A model generated the notes under the pieces. It saw nothing but the letters and a program-made list of their open reading frames with translations, was not told where the DNA came from and searched no databases. This document shows positions 38,701-49,690 of a stretch of 64,000 nt of DNA, one piece after another; within the stretch, counting starts at the first letter, position 1, and each line of letters begins with the position of its first letter. Origin of the DNA: Centropus unirufus (lineage: Eukaryota; Chordata; Aves; Cuculiformes; Centropidae); the NCBI GenBank assembly GCA_013397695.1, contig VYZI01000012.1, forward strand, positions 4,136,716 through 4,200,715, in the 5' to 3' direction. The position numbers and the translations under genes are program-made.

Positions 38701-41700
38701 CTTTCCCGTCTTTCTCAGAAGAGCTGAATTTTGCCATAGTTGGAGTCTTGGGCAAATTGCTTAAGTCAGGCACAAAGCACCATCTCGTGAACAGCGTGCA
38801 CGTAAAATTGCTGATTGTTAAGAGCAAACATTGAAGTCCTATTGAAGGAAAGGATTAAAATTAGGTCTCTTCTGTACTGGAAAACTGCAAATAGTACAGT
38901 GTGTTTAGCTTGCTTAAAAAGCAAACCCTTTATACCAAGCTCACTTGGCTCACGTTTGCAGTATGGTTTTGGTTTTCAAGACTTAACATAAGATTTCCTA
39001 AATTAGTTCTTGGCTTTCCAGAAGTAAGTGGGGAAAAGGGCGACATACAGTAATGGGGTGTCTTACTGCAAGTTCTTTTTATGCTGCTTGGATTCGGAGG
39101 ATTGGTGAGAAAAAAAAATCATGGCTAATGTATTAATTTTTGTTTACCTTCAAGGGGTTCTGGTCGCCTATTGCCGAAGATTTGATGTTCAAGCAAGGTC
39201 GTCTTCTGTGTACTACATTTCCTGTACAATAGGTAAACCGTGACATCTCAGTTCTGTTAATCTTCATGCTAGCTTTTTTTCAATGGCCAAACTAGATAGT
39301 TTTCTTCAGGTTCAATGTTGTCAAGAATCTCTTGATTATCTCATTTTAATGTGCCTGACTATGTTTAAGGCGAGTATTCTTTATGGTCGCCAGTTACTTT
39401 GAGAACGCTTGCCCATACAGGGCAACCTATTGTCCCTCTTTTCTTCAGTTATATTAACAAAGAAGATATTACTTTAAAATAAAAAAATCTGGATTACTAA
39501 ATGATCGATTTAATTTAAAACTTCACGTGTTCTTGACTGTGTCTGTATAAATGTCTTTTTATAGCTTATGCCATCGGTATGGTGCTGACTTTTGTTGTTT
39601 TGGCATTAATGAAGACGGGACAACCTGCCCTTCTCTATCTTGTACCATGTACACTCATTACCAGCTCACTTGTTGCTTGGAAGCGCAAAGAGATGAAGAA
39701 GTTTTGGAAAGGAAACAGTTACCAGGTATGCTGGATGCCTTGAGTGTTTTGTTGTTAATTCCTTTGAGTGTGGGCTTGGTAATAGATCACCCCCAACCCA
39801 ATTTTTGCTGGTCTTCATGTTATCTTCTGGAAGTAATAAGGAAAAATAGTCTTAAATCTTAGAAAATCTTAATCTACTAGTTGACATGGCAGAACCAAGC
39901 TTGGGGGAGATGAAATAGCTGGTTCAGGACTCATGGGGAAAGTAATTTGCTCTGTTTTTATTTACTTTGGAATGTTTTTTTCATGTTTAAACATTCCTCA
40001 ATTGTCATTTTGATGTGGTATAACGTGAGTCACTGAACTAAGCATGCAGATTCCAATCCACACCAGTCCTGTATTAAGAGACAGTTCAAAAGAGTTGATG
40101 ATCCACTAGAATTTTAGAAACTTCCCCTGCATGACTGGTGTCCTGTCAGGATTACCTGAAGCATTCAGCCACAAAATAGCAAGGTGGTTGTAGAACTCTT
40201 CTCTGTAGAAACCACCGTGTGCACCCTGCCTGGGGTGTTGTGTAATTCCCCTTTGACTCTAACACTTCCCAGGAACTGCAGTCTTTAAAATCCCACCTGC
40301 CATCTGCCTCTGCCTGTTGGTGTGTACACATTACCCCTGGTTTGAGTTGCTGTGGTAACCGCGTGTGCTGGAAGCTCTCATCAGCTGGCGTTTTTCATGA
40401 GACAGACCAGACTCGAAATGACTCTTAATTGTGTTTGAGGCTAAAGTCCATGACTATTTGAATTCAGCAACTATTGCCTGTGTCTGTGCTGTGGTGAGCG
40501 GAGCTCAGAGTACGGGCAGTCTGTTGTGGGAGGAGGTGGGTGATGTGAAGTTGATGGTGGAAAGGAGCAGCTCCTGCTTTTTCAGCTTCTGGATCGCAAG
40601 GTTTAATTGGATCAATGGAAACAAAGATGGTGGAAATTCCTATAAATGTAAAACTACAGGCATGCAGCCCCTATGGTGCTGTCAGCTAAACGCTACCTTT
40701 TGCTGGTCTATGCACCTGCTTCAGCAAGGTATGGAACCACTCAGATCTTTAGCTTTAACCAGATACCCTGCCTCTTGGTCTATAGCAGCAACTCTTAACC
40801 TTTTCTAGATCCAGTGAATAGAAATGTTTCTCTGTAGGTCAGTATTAATTTGGCTTACTGTGTATTTGTATATAAGTCAGTGACAGGTTGCTATTTGAAA
40901 ATAAAAGTGTATGAAGCCCAGTAACTCTGGGCCTGCTGGGGCAAAAGCTTTGCAGTTTCTCTTCCTCACTTGAGTTCTGAGTAGGATTGGCCTAAGTAAA
41001 ATTGGCAGCTCTCTTTAACAACAGAAGTTTCTTGCACTACTCCTAGCAAAACTCATACTTGAAAGAATTATGTTGCCATAGTAGTTACTTCATATCCTTT
41101 CAGCTGGTTTCTTGAAGGATTAAAGCTGTTCTGAACTTCAGCTTGTTTTGAGGTCAGATAACTTGATTTCTGGCACAATTTAAAATGTTGATTCCCACCC
41201 CCTCTCCATCACTGCTCAAACTTCTCTGTGATTGAACACCTCTGTGCAACTTTCTGAGGAACTTTCTTGGTATTCATGTTTTCCCAGAGGGTTTTGTTCA
41301 AGCTGCACTGTTCATCTTTCTCATATTGTCCACCCCACACCAAGTTACATTTTTGAATGCTTCTCACAGAACTGACACACCAGAGAAAGAAAAAACCCAA
41401 GCCCACACAACCCCAGGGTTCAAATCCCAGCTTTCCCTCCTCATTATGAGGTGAAAGATACAGGAAAGTGCCAGAAGAGTCCTTTTTTGCTACAATGGTC
41501 GTTTTGGACTGGAGCTGAGCTGCCCCATGGATCAGAGTGACCAGACTTCTGTGGAGGTTTGCTTTGTGCTCATGGGAACAGAGAAACCTTGCAGACTTAT
41601 TACAGCAAAGCACCTTAAGAATAGGGCTACAAGAGCGTGTTCAGGTGACACAAATTCATAAATGCTGCTGTTTGTTTATAGATCGTTAATTAGCTTTTTT

Positions 41701-44700
41701 GCATTTGGGTTTTTTCTGATTCCTGTTGTATGTGATTTTAATAATGGAATGAATTTTGTTTAGGTATCGGACTCCTCCAGGATGCCTTTGCTACAAGGTG
41801 TGATTATGGCCTTCTTTTAATGCAACTTATTAATCACATGATGGTTTCTTCTTTCCCCTCGGCTTCCTCTTTCCATTCTTGTTTATGTCCATCTTCCTTT
41901 AATTTATTTGAGTAATTCAATAGAAGAGGGCAGAAATGAAAACAAGCTATAAAGCTGGGGTTTAGGTGTTGGGCTTTTTTCTTTCTTTAAAGGAATAGAG
42001 GAAAAAGTACCAGTGGAGCCATGATTCCAAGGCTTGAGGGTGGGATCTGTAGGCCTCTCCCTACGCTGTAATTTCCCAAACCCTAGGAGTGTCTTCAGAT
42101 ATTTGGAGCTGGTGTTAATTCCTAAACTGTCACCTATGTGGAAGTTGTCCATTGCATTTCTCCGAGCCTCTGCATTGACATGAAAACCTGCTTAGTACTA
42201 AAGAACAATGTAGTTGTCCCCTTTTCAAACGTTCAGCATTATAATTTGCCTTTAGTAACCTTGTCTACAGTCCCTTTATCATCTTATTACTCAACAGTAA
42301 ACTTTATCCTGTGTTGTCTGCAGTGCTTGCAGTAGGAAAGGGAGCAAGGGTTCAGAGCAGCTTTTTGGCCTTCCTGCCACGCAGCTTCCAGCCTGCAGCC
42401 CGGTCTCACCTTGCTAGGTTATAGCTCCTGGCTGCTAACACGGGTGGTGTTTGTGTAGCTGTCTCAAGCACAGCATGGAGAGAGCAATGCAAGCTTTCAG
42501 ATTTCAACTTCTTGCAGAATTTAAGTATTTAAATATCTTAAATTATAGTTGGCAGCCCGGAGTTATGCATCTATTTATAAAGTGTAGCTTGTCTGCCCTG
42601 TACACTGAAGATTATTTGAGGTGCTGAACTCTGCCTGTCTTGAATTCTGAACTAAAAAGTACTTTTCTCATTAGCCTCTTTCTCCTAATATTTTAACAAT
42701 TTTAGTCTGATTAAAAAGTCTTAACAATAAAGAAATTAGATACAAACGCAAGAGGAGGTTAGGAAGCAGGAGGGGTTAAGTGCCAGTTAAAGTCAGATGC
42801 TGCATGTAGCTTTTTTACAGAGCAGTCTTGGGCTGTGATTGTTTGCTGCACTGAAAATCATTTTAACTATTTATTGAAGCACAAGAATTTCTTGGGAGAG
42901 CAGCGTATCTGCTTTCCTAGCACCAAATGGGCAGCACTGCTAGGAAATATATGATAAAGGGGTTTCCAGGTTCTCTGAATTGATTGTGCCTGCAAGATAA
43001 ACTAATGCAATACTTATTTCCCAGATATTGATTTAATTTAAATATACTATTTGGTTTTGGGATGTGGGGTGGGGGGTTGTACAATCTATGAAATCATTTT
43101 AGTAGCATCATAGAAAATCTAGTGGACTAATGCATTGTCGTGTTACCTAGCATGCCCCTGCTGCTTAGGACTGTCATTTTAAATAACCTCTTTATATACA
43201 TGCAAATTAATCCTAGAAATAAGTTGTTAATGAATGATGTGAGTGCAGCATTGGTCAGAGTGAATCTCGCAGGCAAGTGTGCACTGTGTGCTCTTTACAG
43301 GTAGGAGTTTGTACTGCCGTGTCTGCACTGTGTGTAATTTTTGATGTTGTTTGGTTTGGTTTTGTTTTTAATAGTTCCCCTTGTCAGGACGCAAGTTAAA
43401 CACTAGTGTATTTCAGTTACAAAGCTATCTTGACACCCCTCACCTCCCTTTAGAAATGCTCAGGAACTGCGATGTGTAAGGGATAGCTCCTGAATCTTGT
43501 CCACTTTAAGAATGCTCATCAGCTCTCCAAAAAGTACGATCCTGACTCCTTTGGCTCCTTTGAGGCTTGAAAGAACGGCTTTGTCCAGGCTTCTGCTATG
43601 GTGCTTTCATCTTGCTGCGGGGTATTTTAAAGATTCCTGCAGCTTCTGCTGAGGCTTTCATGATGGGATTGTCCTGAGAAAACCTACAGCTGAGCTACAG
43701 TTGTGGAGAAAGCTGCTTAATGCAATCGTGGACTTCCAGAAAGGTGTCTGTGGTCCTTGACCTCAAGTTGTGGGCTGTCCTCCTGCTACAGATGGTGGAC
43801 AGAGCAGAAATGGGGTGGGGTGGCTGAATTTGTTTGTTTTTTTTTCGTTTTGCCTTGTAACTGTTACATGTATCAAAACCCAAAACACCTTTTATGGTCT
43901 ACCAGCCATTCCGGTTTTCAAGTTAACTTAAATACCTGATCAAGTAGGCAGAGACTTTGAAGTTTAAATCCAAGCAGTATCTCCAGCTTAAGAACGTTTC
44001 ATACTCCTTGTAGTAGGATTAAGGGGAGAATCTTTGAGGTGCATGGAATTGCTGCAAGTGGCATTAACCCTTCCATCTGGAAGTGTCTTTTCAATTTAAT
44101 AGGGGGACACTTAACAAAAAGGCTTACCAAGACTGCCAGCTCTGTGCCTGGCGTTACATGATCCTTGCTTGGATGAAGGAACATACCTGGCATTGCTTGA
44201 TGTAATTGTGGCTCTCTGTGGCAGTGTTTTGTTGTTGTTTTATTCCCTGGAACAAAATACTTCAGTTGTCGTTCAAAATGTCAGTTGGACTCCAGTAATT
44301 GTAGGGAGTGTTTTGCTTTGGGTGGCTTTTGATGTGGGTTTTTGGTCACAAGACAAGGGGACGGTTCCAGATAGGCAGAAGTGAATGCGAGATTGTCACT
44401 AGCGCAGGAGTTTGGTAATCACTGCTGGCCTGAGCGTGTGCTCGTGCTGTAATTCAGCTCTTGGGTGTGTTGGCAAGACTAGTGCTTGCCTTAATTCTGA
44501 TACATGAAGAGAGGGATGTGAAAGGCCTTTCCTGGTTTTACGCAGGTGGATGATGTGGCCACCGGGCCCTCCTAAGTGTTAGCCAAGTCCCAGTGACTTG
44601 TTTCTGCCTTAGAACTGTCACCTGAACTTACTGCGTGGCGTGTTGGTGGGGAATGTTTAAGGAAGCCTGCTTTAACAAGGTATGTTTGCTTACCTTGCAA

Positions 44701-45962
44701 TAAAACAGTTCTGTTGGCATAAAAGCAGGTACGGCCCAGAGGTGGGTCAGGGCTGAAGAAGTTTATGGAACCACTCTCTGCCCTGTATGTAAAATCTCAC
44801 CACACCGAAGGGCCTGTGACACCGGAGTGTCAGAGCCTGGCTTTGTCTTGCCAGGATCCTCTAGCGGGTGCTGGTAAGACAAAAAAGCAGTCCTGTCCTC
44901 ATCACCTGCTCAGCCAGAACCCCCAGGGTGAGCACATGTGGGGTTGTGACCTAGTGATGCTGAAAGTGTTATGCCCATGTCCTAACACTCCTGCCACGCT
45001 GGGCTTAGGAGCTCATTGTCAGGGTCTGTTTTTCAGTGTTAGTTTTACTCCTTGTGCATCTTCTCTCTCTGGTTGCCAGCTGTCAAAACTGTCCAGTCCT
45101 TGACCTCCTGTTAGTTATGCTTCATTCCGAAGCCCTCAAACTTGTGGATCTGTTTGTCATGCTAACGTGTGTGTCATCTCTGATTTACTCAATGCCTTGG
45201 CCTGGGAGGAACCAGGACCTTCATTGCCTTCTAGGATGCAGCAAAGGACAGGGAAATGGGCTGCTTTCTCTTCAGGGCACGTACAAGGTTGTCTTGTGTT
45301 CCTCAGGTTACCTCATCAGTTATGGACGATTACACGTTCAAATCAATGTAATAATCTGGTTTAGTTTCGTTTCTGTTGTGGGACTTTACAATTCCATTTC
45401 CTTTATCCTTTCAAGATAAAAGAAAAACCTAGAGAAGTGTTGCCAATGCAGTCAGTAAAACCTGATTGTAATAAAGCCATCTTTTACTCTCATGAAAAGA
45501 GAAAGCTGGTCATTTCTAGTGCCTGTAGATGTTATAGGATCCTAGGGTCTGTTCCCAAACTGTGCCCCTGAAAAATGTGCTATACGTCAGGCTTTTTGTT
45601 CTTTGTAGTTAATAATTGAGATGCTTGTCTCCTAAGTTTAATTTGCTGTAGGGGACTTGGATCCTTGGTTGGAGAACGCTTCTGTAGTGGAAAGCATTAG
45701 CTGAGAGAGCTTTGATTATTTCACTTGAATACTTTTCTGATCTGTAGAGGGCTTCCTACCTGTGTGCTGCTAAAATGCACTCTAACATGTCTAATTATAT
45801 TTCTCTTAGCTAACAAATACTTTGGCCCACTGGGGGAAAAGCACTACTTATTCATTAAGAGCCATCTCTTTTATTTTTTCTTTTTAGATGATGGAACACC
45901 TGGATTATACAGGAAATGAGGAAAACATAGCATCAGCCAGTGAACAGCCTGGAGGACAATAA
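23654..45962 (+). CDS. SPPL2A: Signal peptide peptidase-like 2A, intramembrane aspartyl protease (15 exons; exon 1 missing)
   Basis: A GxGD-type protease of late endosomes and lysosomes that cleaves type II membrane-protein stubs such as CD74 and TNF remnants in known homologues. Exons: 23654-23773, 25019-25201, 25989-26078, 29325-29458, 31549-31700, 33798-33894, 35210-35311, 36029-36110, 36385-36459, 37543-37599, 37756-37809, 38230-38329, 39155-39232, 39565-39725, 45888-45962. They join without a frame break to 519 codons plus stop. An N-terminal protease-associated domain with four N-glycosylation sequons (NLT, NCT, NKT, NVT) precedes nine membrane segments. Catalytic motifs are YDVFFVF, GFGDIIVPG and QPALLYLVP. 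The tail carries YQMM, the position of the lysosomal sorting signal. Blocks such as FRNEDRWAWILQDILGIAFC and KGNSYQMM fit SPPL2A rather than SPPL2B. Exon 1 (signal peptide) is presumably in the gap at 19913-20223. Oddity: an in-frame 54-nt exon (37756-37809). Confidence 0.95.
23774..25018. other. SPPL2A intron 2
   Basis: Unremarkable AT-rich intron with a good polypyrimidine tract before 25018. No repeat recognised. Confidence 0.8.
25019..25201 (+). CDS. SPPL2A: SPPL2A exon 3 (protease-associated domain)
   Basis: 61 codons, phase 0. Contains ENLTSTVLC and VVMRGNCTFLEKARIAQ, both with glycosylation sequons. The GNCTFLEKA block is the conserved core of the PA domain. Confidence 0.92.
25989..26078 (+). 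CDS. SPPL2A: SPPL2A exon 4 (PA domain)
   Basis: 30 codons, from SLISDNKTDFEDVTLPLALI to DIVDMQL, with the NKT sequon. Acceptor TTTTAG, donor GTAAGT. Confidence 0.9.
26079..29324. other. SPPL2A intron 4
   Basis: About 3.2 kb. No coding motif or recognised repeat. Confidence 0.8.
29325..29458 (+). CDS. SPPL2A: SPPL2A exon 5 (TM1)
   Basis: Begins VLGNEVNVTMYSPP and contains the first membrane helix MVVIFLIAVFTVALGGYWSG. Acceptor TTTTTCAG, donor GTAAGT, phase 2 out. Confidence 0.93.
29459..31548. other. SPPL2A intron 5
   Basis: About 2.1 kb. No recognised element apart from a T-run near 30653-30668. Confidence 0.8.
31549..31700 (+). CDS. SPPL2A: SPPL2A exon 6 (TM2)
   Basis: Cytosolic charged loop (ENLKAIASPGERETRRKKEE) followed by the second helix, from LTVILFVVICC to FFYKWL. 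Donor GTAAGG. Confidence 0.93.
31701..33797. other. SPPL2A intron 6
   Basis: About 2.1 kb. A small tandem duplication (AATAGGATC twice, near 32459-32476) is the only structure noticed. Confidence 0.8.
33798..33894 (+). CDS. SPPL2A: SPPL2A exon 7 (TM3)
   Basis: Encodes VYVIISVFCLASAMSLYNCL and then IPFGQC. Acceptor TTTTTTAG, donor GTACTG. Confidence 0.93.
33895..35209. other. SPPL2A intron 7
   Basis: About 1.3 kb. Nothing recognised. Confidence 0.8.
35210..35311 (+). CDS. SPPL2A: SPPL2A exon 8 (TM4)
   Basis: IVCCNKNLEVRLIFLAAFC, then VVWAVFRNED. Acceptor TTTTAG, donor GTAAGT. Confidence 0.93.
35601..35630. repeat. Perfect 11-bp inverted repeat (hairpin) in SPPL2A intron
   Basis: GGACCATAGGA at 35601-35611 and its exact reverse complement at 35620-35630, with an 8-base loop. 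It could fold in the pre-mRNA. No known element matched. Confidence 0.7.
36029..36110 (+). CDS. SPPL2A: SPPL2A exon 9 (TM5)
   Basis: WAWILQDILGIAFCLNFIKT followed by LKMPNFK. The donor GTACCG is weak, but the reading frame into exon 10 is exact. Confidence 0.92.
36385..36459 (+). CDS. SPPL2A: SPPL2A exon 10 (TM6, first catalytic Asp)
   Basis: 25 codons including LLLLYDVFFVFITPF. The Asp of the YD motif is the first catalytic aspartate. Confidence 0.95.
36680..36760 (+). mobile_element. CR1 LINE 3' tail fragment
   Basis: GGTTGGACTCGATGATCTCA, then a degenerate ...CCAACCTGATGATTCTG. This is the characteristic 3' end of chicken-repeat-1 LINEs, present as a short, 5'-truncated copy in the intron after 36459. 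Confidence 0.75.
37543..37599 (+). CDS. SPPL2A: SPPL2A exon 11
   Basis: 19 codons, NGASIMVEVAAGPFGNSEK, in the loop between TM6 and TM7. Phase 0 at both ends. Confidence 0.92.
37756..37809 (+). CDS. SPPL2A: SPPL2A extra in-frame exon (18 codons)
   Basis: Acceptor GATCCTAG and donor GTAAGG bound 54 bases encoding NDGNLVEVPTERSAPHEK. It is phase 0 on both sides, so it can be skipped or included freely. Human SPPL2A as I remember it joins exon 11 directly to LPVV, so this may be a cassette exon. Codon quality and splice sites look real. Confidence 0.72.
38230..38329 (+). CDS. SPPL2A: SPPL2A exon (TM7, GFGD motif)
   Basis: LPVVIRVPRLEYSASTLC, then FSLLGFGDIIVP. The GFGD aspartate is the second catalytic residue. 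Donor GTGAGC. Confidence 0.95.
39155..39232 (+). CDS. SPPL2A: SPPL2A exon (TM7-TM8 region)
   Basis: VLVAYCRRFDVQARSSSVYY, then ISCTI. Acceptor TTCAAG, donor GTAAAC. Confidence 0.93.
   Translation, partial: GFWSPIAEDLMFKQGRLLCTTFPVQ
39565..39725 (+). CDS. SPPL2A: SPPL2A exon (TM8-TM9, PAL motif)
   Basis: YAIGMVLTFVVLALMKTGQ, then PALLYLVPCTLITSS and KKFWKGNSYQ. PAL is the third active-site element. The exon ends after the Tyr-Gln of the YQMM signal, so the sorting motif is split across an intron of about 6.2 kb. Confidence 0.95.
39726..45887. other. SPPL2A last intron (about 6.2 kb)
   Basis: Apart from the candidate exon at 41764-41820, no coding motif was found. Open frames of 100-134 codons (41209-41613 minus, 45036-45419 plus) have no recognisable family features. 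Confidence 0.65.
41764..41820 (+). CDS. SPPL2A: Candidate alternative 3' exon of SPPL2A
   Basis: The acceptor GAATTTTGTTTAG is followed in the correct phase by VSDSSRMPLLQ, then either stop TAA at 41820 or a donor (CAAG/GTGTGA) at 41797. Splicing from that donor to 45888 would read DDGTPGLYRK and stop. Either form would replace YQMM with YQVS. Purely predicted. Confidence 0.35.
   Translation, partial: VSDSSRMPLLQGVIMAFF
45888..45962 (+). CDS. SPPL2A: SPPL2A last coding exon
   Basis: MMEHLDYTGNEENIASASEQ, then PGGQ and TAA at 45960-45962. Acceptor TTTTTAG. It completes YQMM and gives an acidic cytosolic tail comparable in length to the mammalian protein. Confidence 0.92.
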   Translation: MMEHLDYTGNEENIASASEQPGGQ

Positions 45963-48600
45963 CACGTAGGATCCTGCTTTAAAATAGTAGTCAAATTTTC
46001 TACAAACAAATTACAGTAAATTTGGTGAGGTTTTGCAATAGAGCGTTTCTTACTCTGTGTAAAAGGGTTTTTTATTCCTGCACCTATATTTTTATGGAAA
46101 ATATTGTTAATACCATAAAACCAATCAGAATAGACTTGCATTTTTACAGCCAAACCATAGCTAGTGAAACTGTGCCTTATTTCCGTATAAATAAAAGGAT
46201 ATTTTCTATGCAATTTTCCAAACGTGTTTCTATACAGTATATTTTTCTATGAAAGTGTCTTGCCCATATCTGTTTGATGCATGGAATGCTTTCCTAATTT
46301 TCATTAAGACTCGTCAAGCTTCATTAAAAAAAATACAGTGTCCTTCATAGGGATTTCTTTCCAGATTTTGAATGCAAAGATTGGTGGCACCTAAAGAACA
46401 AATCTTTAGTTCCATTGCTGCGAGCAATGGAATAAACAGCGCGTCTGTTCATCTGTGTACATTGTGAGCCATAAAACAGACAGCAGGGCACATGCAGGTG
46501 GGGTTGTGAGCCCTCTGCCCCTCAGCTTCACTGGCTCATGCCTTATTTATGGGAACTGTTAAGCTTGGTTGCAAATCTCTGGATCGTGTTCATTGCCAGC
46601 CATTTCCAGAAACAGAAAATTGGTGAGGTTCTTCCACAGTGGTCCTGGAAACTTAGGTGCAGCTCCTGACAAACCAAACTCTGAGGGGCTGGAGTTTTTG
46701 CTCAGGAAGTGGTTTGTGAGGGGGTAGGGTGAAATGTTACTCTGGCCTGGTTCTTCTACCTAACGAGAGCAGGTTTGTGTTTGTGGTCTTCATTTGGCTG
46801 TGGATCAGTTCAAAGGAACGGAGGGAGACAAGACAGATTTTTTAGGCTTTTGCATCTACACCATCTTTTTTATAAAGAGAAAAATCATCTTTTTGACTAT
46901 TCTTTACAATTGGTAGGCAAAACAAGAGGTTCAGTTAGTGCTCATGGTACCTGTGTTAGTTAAGGCCCATGCATGTGTTTAACTTGTTTAATCTTGATTT
47001 GTTTTAGCTTTTAAAGACTTGGAGAAGGAGAAATAGTTTAAATCCTTAGTTTGCATTTAGAAGCATGTGAGTTTGACACTATTATTTTTCACGATACTGC
47101 AAAATGAGGGGGGCTTAGGCATAGAGAACTTGTACAGCTGTAATGCTAACACTTGACACCAAAGAAAATCAAAGAAGGCAACAACAGGAAAGCACCGAGT
47201 TCACTTGGTGCTCATGTCAGGTAGTCGTTAAAGCATTTTTCCTATTCTTGAGATGAATGTCATTCCTACAGTCGGTGGGAGTTCAAGAACCCTAGAGAAA
47301 ACAACCCCATAAACACACGCTGGGCGATGGCAATGCTGGCTCTCCTGCAGTGCCTCACGTAAGGGCCTCGGTGCTGGTCTGAAGGTCGCCTCAAGACCTT
47401 GACTGTTCATTTGGGGCCTGTTGGCTCAGGAAATCTTACCAGATTAGATCTAGTGTAGCTAATTTACTTTGGAAGTGTGCTAATTGAGACAGTACTAAAT
47501 CTGCATTGGCAGTTGACAAAGGCTTGCTGCAAATTTGCCGTTTTCCATAATTTAGATCAGGTTTAAACTTTAGTTGGCAAGAGTCAGGAGCAGAGGGACT
47601 TGCAGCCTCAGTGTCACTCATTGTCGCTGACACAAAGAGCCTGTGGTGCAGTTGATCTGCGCAAGATAATAATTTTGTTTGCAACTTGCTTAGGAAAACA
47701 AATTACAAACAGTTTTGGTATGTTAGTAGTTGTCCTTCTTGCCTTTCTGGACCCAAGCTCGAGCTGAGCGTCAGACCACCGTGTTCTTGAGAACCAGCTG
47801 GGGTTTTTATTTGACTGACACTTACTATTAAGTTACAGTGGACCTCCGGGTCCCAACAGCAGGCTGAAAAGTTATCTTTGACGAGCCCAGTGCCTGCCAA
47901 AGTTAAATAGTGAGGAAGAAGCTTCTGAAAATTCCTCAAAGAGATAAAGAAGTCATCGCTCATTCAAGGTCATGCACTACTCAAAGCCCTCAGAAGCTTC
48001 AGAACCTCTGTAACATGACTCCTTTTTCTCTTTGAAATCTTCTACATCGTGGATTTATTACATTTTCAGCTCTAAATGATAATGGGATTGATCTAAACAA
48101 AGAAGACTTTTGCGACATCAGTGTGTTCAGCAGCTGACAGTGAAAACTCTGTCTTGTTCTGTGCTGAATTGCGCTCCGTGCCTGATCATGCCTGAGGTTT
48201 TACACACACGTGCTGCAGTTTAATGGATGTAAACTAACTCTTTCTTTTTTTCTTTCAAATTTTCTTTCAAATGCTTAGGTGCTTTGTTTACAATAATTAA
48301 GAATGGAGTTTAAAATTTGATATCAATAATAGGTTAGTATTGACTACTGAAGTGAGGATTTTATTTGTTCAATAGAACTGAGTGCAACACATAGAAAATT
48401 TTCTGGTTTTAATATTAAATTTGATTGAGCTAAAGGTTATGTTAAAAGCCTTTTTATTCCTACTTTAATATAAAAATCTTACTACTTTTTCATTGTATGT
48501 TTACTGACAACAGCCCCCTTCCTTGTGACTCTTAAGTTATCACTTCAAGAATGTTATTAATAAATGTTACTTGGAAAAAGAAAAGGTTGAGTGATTGCTT
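45963..48600 (+). other. Probable SPPL2A 3' UTR with several polyadenylation signals
   Basis: AATAAA hexamers follow the stop codon at 46190-46195, 46431-46436 and 48559-48564. The last is followed within ~30 bases by an A/G-rich stretch. Use of the distal site would give a 2.6 kb UTR. No competing gene is seen. Confidence 0.5.
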
Positions 48601-48775
48601 TGTTCTGCTTCATCTTTTTCTTAGTGTGAACGTTCGTGGCAAAACAGTGAATGCTTTGTAATACCAAGTAAATTAAAAATTGGTGATACAGCCCCATGAA
48701 TACCTGGTTGCTGATGTGTCAAAGCTATGGTTCTGTTTGTAAATACCTGGGCGGTGGGTTTGGAGGATTGCTTTT

Positions 48776-48807
48776 TTCTTTTTTTTTTCTTTTTTTTTTT
48801 CTTTTTT
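48776..48807. repeat. T-rich (T)n(C) tract
   Basis: Runs of 7-11 T separated by single C over about 30 bases; a low-complexity tract. Confidence 0.85.
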
Positions 48808-49485
48808 TGCCAGGCTGGAGGGAGGGCTGATGGAGCTGATGTCTGTGAACTGAGCTACGCTAGTCTTCTTGCTCTAACTTGGCAAAAGCTTGTGGCACAG
48901 CTCTGAGTCCTGGGGCTCTGTGAAAGCGTTCCTGACAAACAGCAAGATAGAAATTCAATACGTGCAAACTTCTTGATGGTAACAAGGTTATTCACATTGG
49001 GCCTAGGAAGTGGTGCTGCAGGTACATGAAGGGCAGGAAAGAAGCCAAGCCTCAGTCTTAAAACCCAGGCTCAGTTGGAAACGTTGGCAGAGGGAATTCA
49101 CTGTGTGATCCTTGAGGCATACCTGGAACCTCGCGATGGCTTAAGTTTTTTTGAAGCCTCTTCTGCTCATATTCTTGGGGCTCCAGTAGCATTGGGGCAC
49201 AGTACCAGAGTATTTCACTGGAAGAAAACTCCAAATCCCCTATGAATTTCCTTGTTTTGAAACGTAGAGGAGTTGAGGAGAACAGATACCAGCAAATTTG
49301 TTCTTCACCGTCTGTTTCCCTTGTATTTCATGTTGTGGCTGGAATGTTGACGCTTTTGCTGAAGTCAAATCTCAGAGGCATCGAAATTGCAAGCAGAAGA
49401 GAGGCATTTTTTTCTAAGGAAGAGGGTTACCTTTATTAGCTACCAAGTTTTTGCCTGTTTTGATTGGCCCAATCTCTACCATGCG

Positions 49486-49690
49486 ATTCCGTGTAGACAT
49501 AAGGTAAAGCTTTTCACTGGGAGTGTTGTCAAACACTGGAGCAGGTTGCCCAGGGAGGCTGTGAAGTCTCCAGCCTTAGAGATACTGAAAATACAAGTGG
49601 ACACAGGTCTGGCAGCCGGCTCTGAGCATCAGGGCTGGACTAGGCAGGCTAGAGAGCATCTCAACTCTACTGCTCTAATATTAAGGCATT
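49486..49690 (+). mobile_element. CR1 LINE 3' fragment
   Basis: Contains AACACTGGAGCAGGTTGCCC, then AGGGAGGCTGTG and GGCTGGACTAGGC, diagnostic of the CR1 3' region. Old and diverged; the tail repeat is lost. Confidence 0.8.

Noticed and set aside
45036..45419. 127-codon hydrophobic frame in the last SPPL2A intron
   Set aside because: Leu/Val-rich because of T-rich DNA; no homology recognised and not needed for the SPPL2A frame.
23654..45962. Assignment as SPPL2B instead of SPPL2A
   Set aside because: The tail (KGNSYQMM then a short acidic end), the RRKKEE loop and FRNEDRWAWILQD match SPPL2A. SPPL2B has a long Pro-rich tail, absent here.
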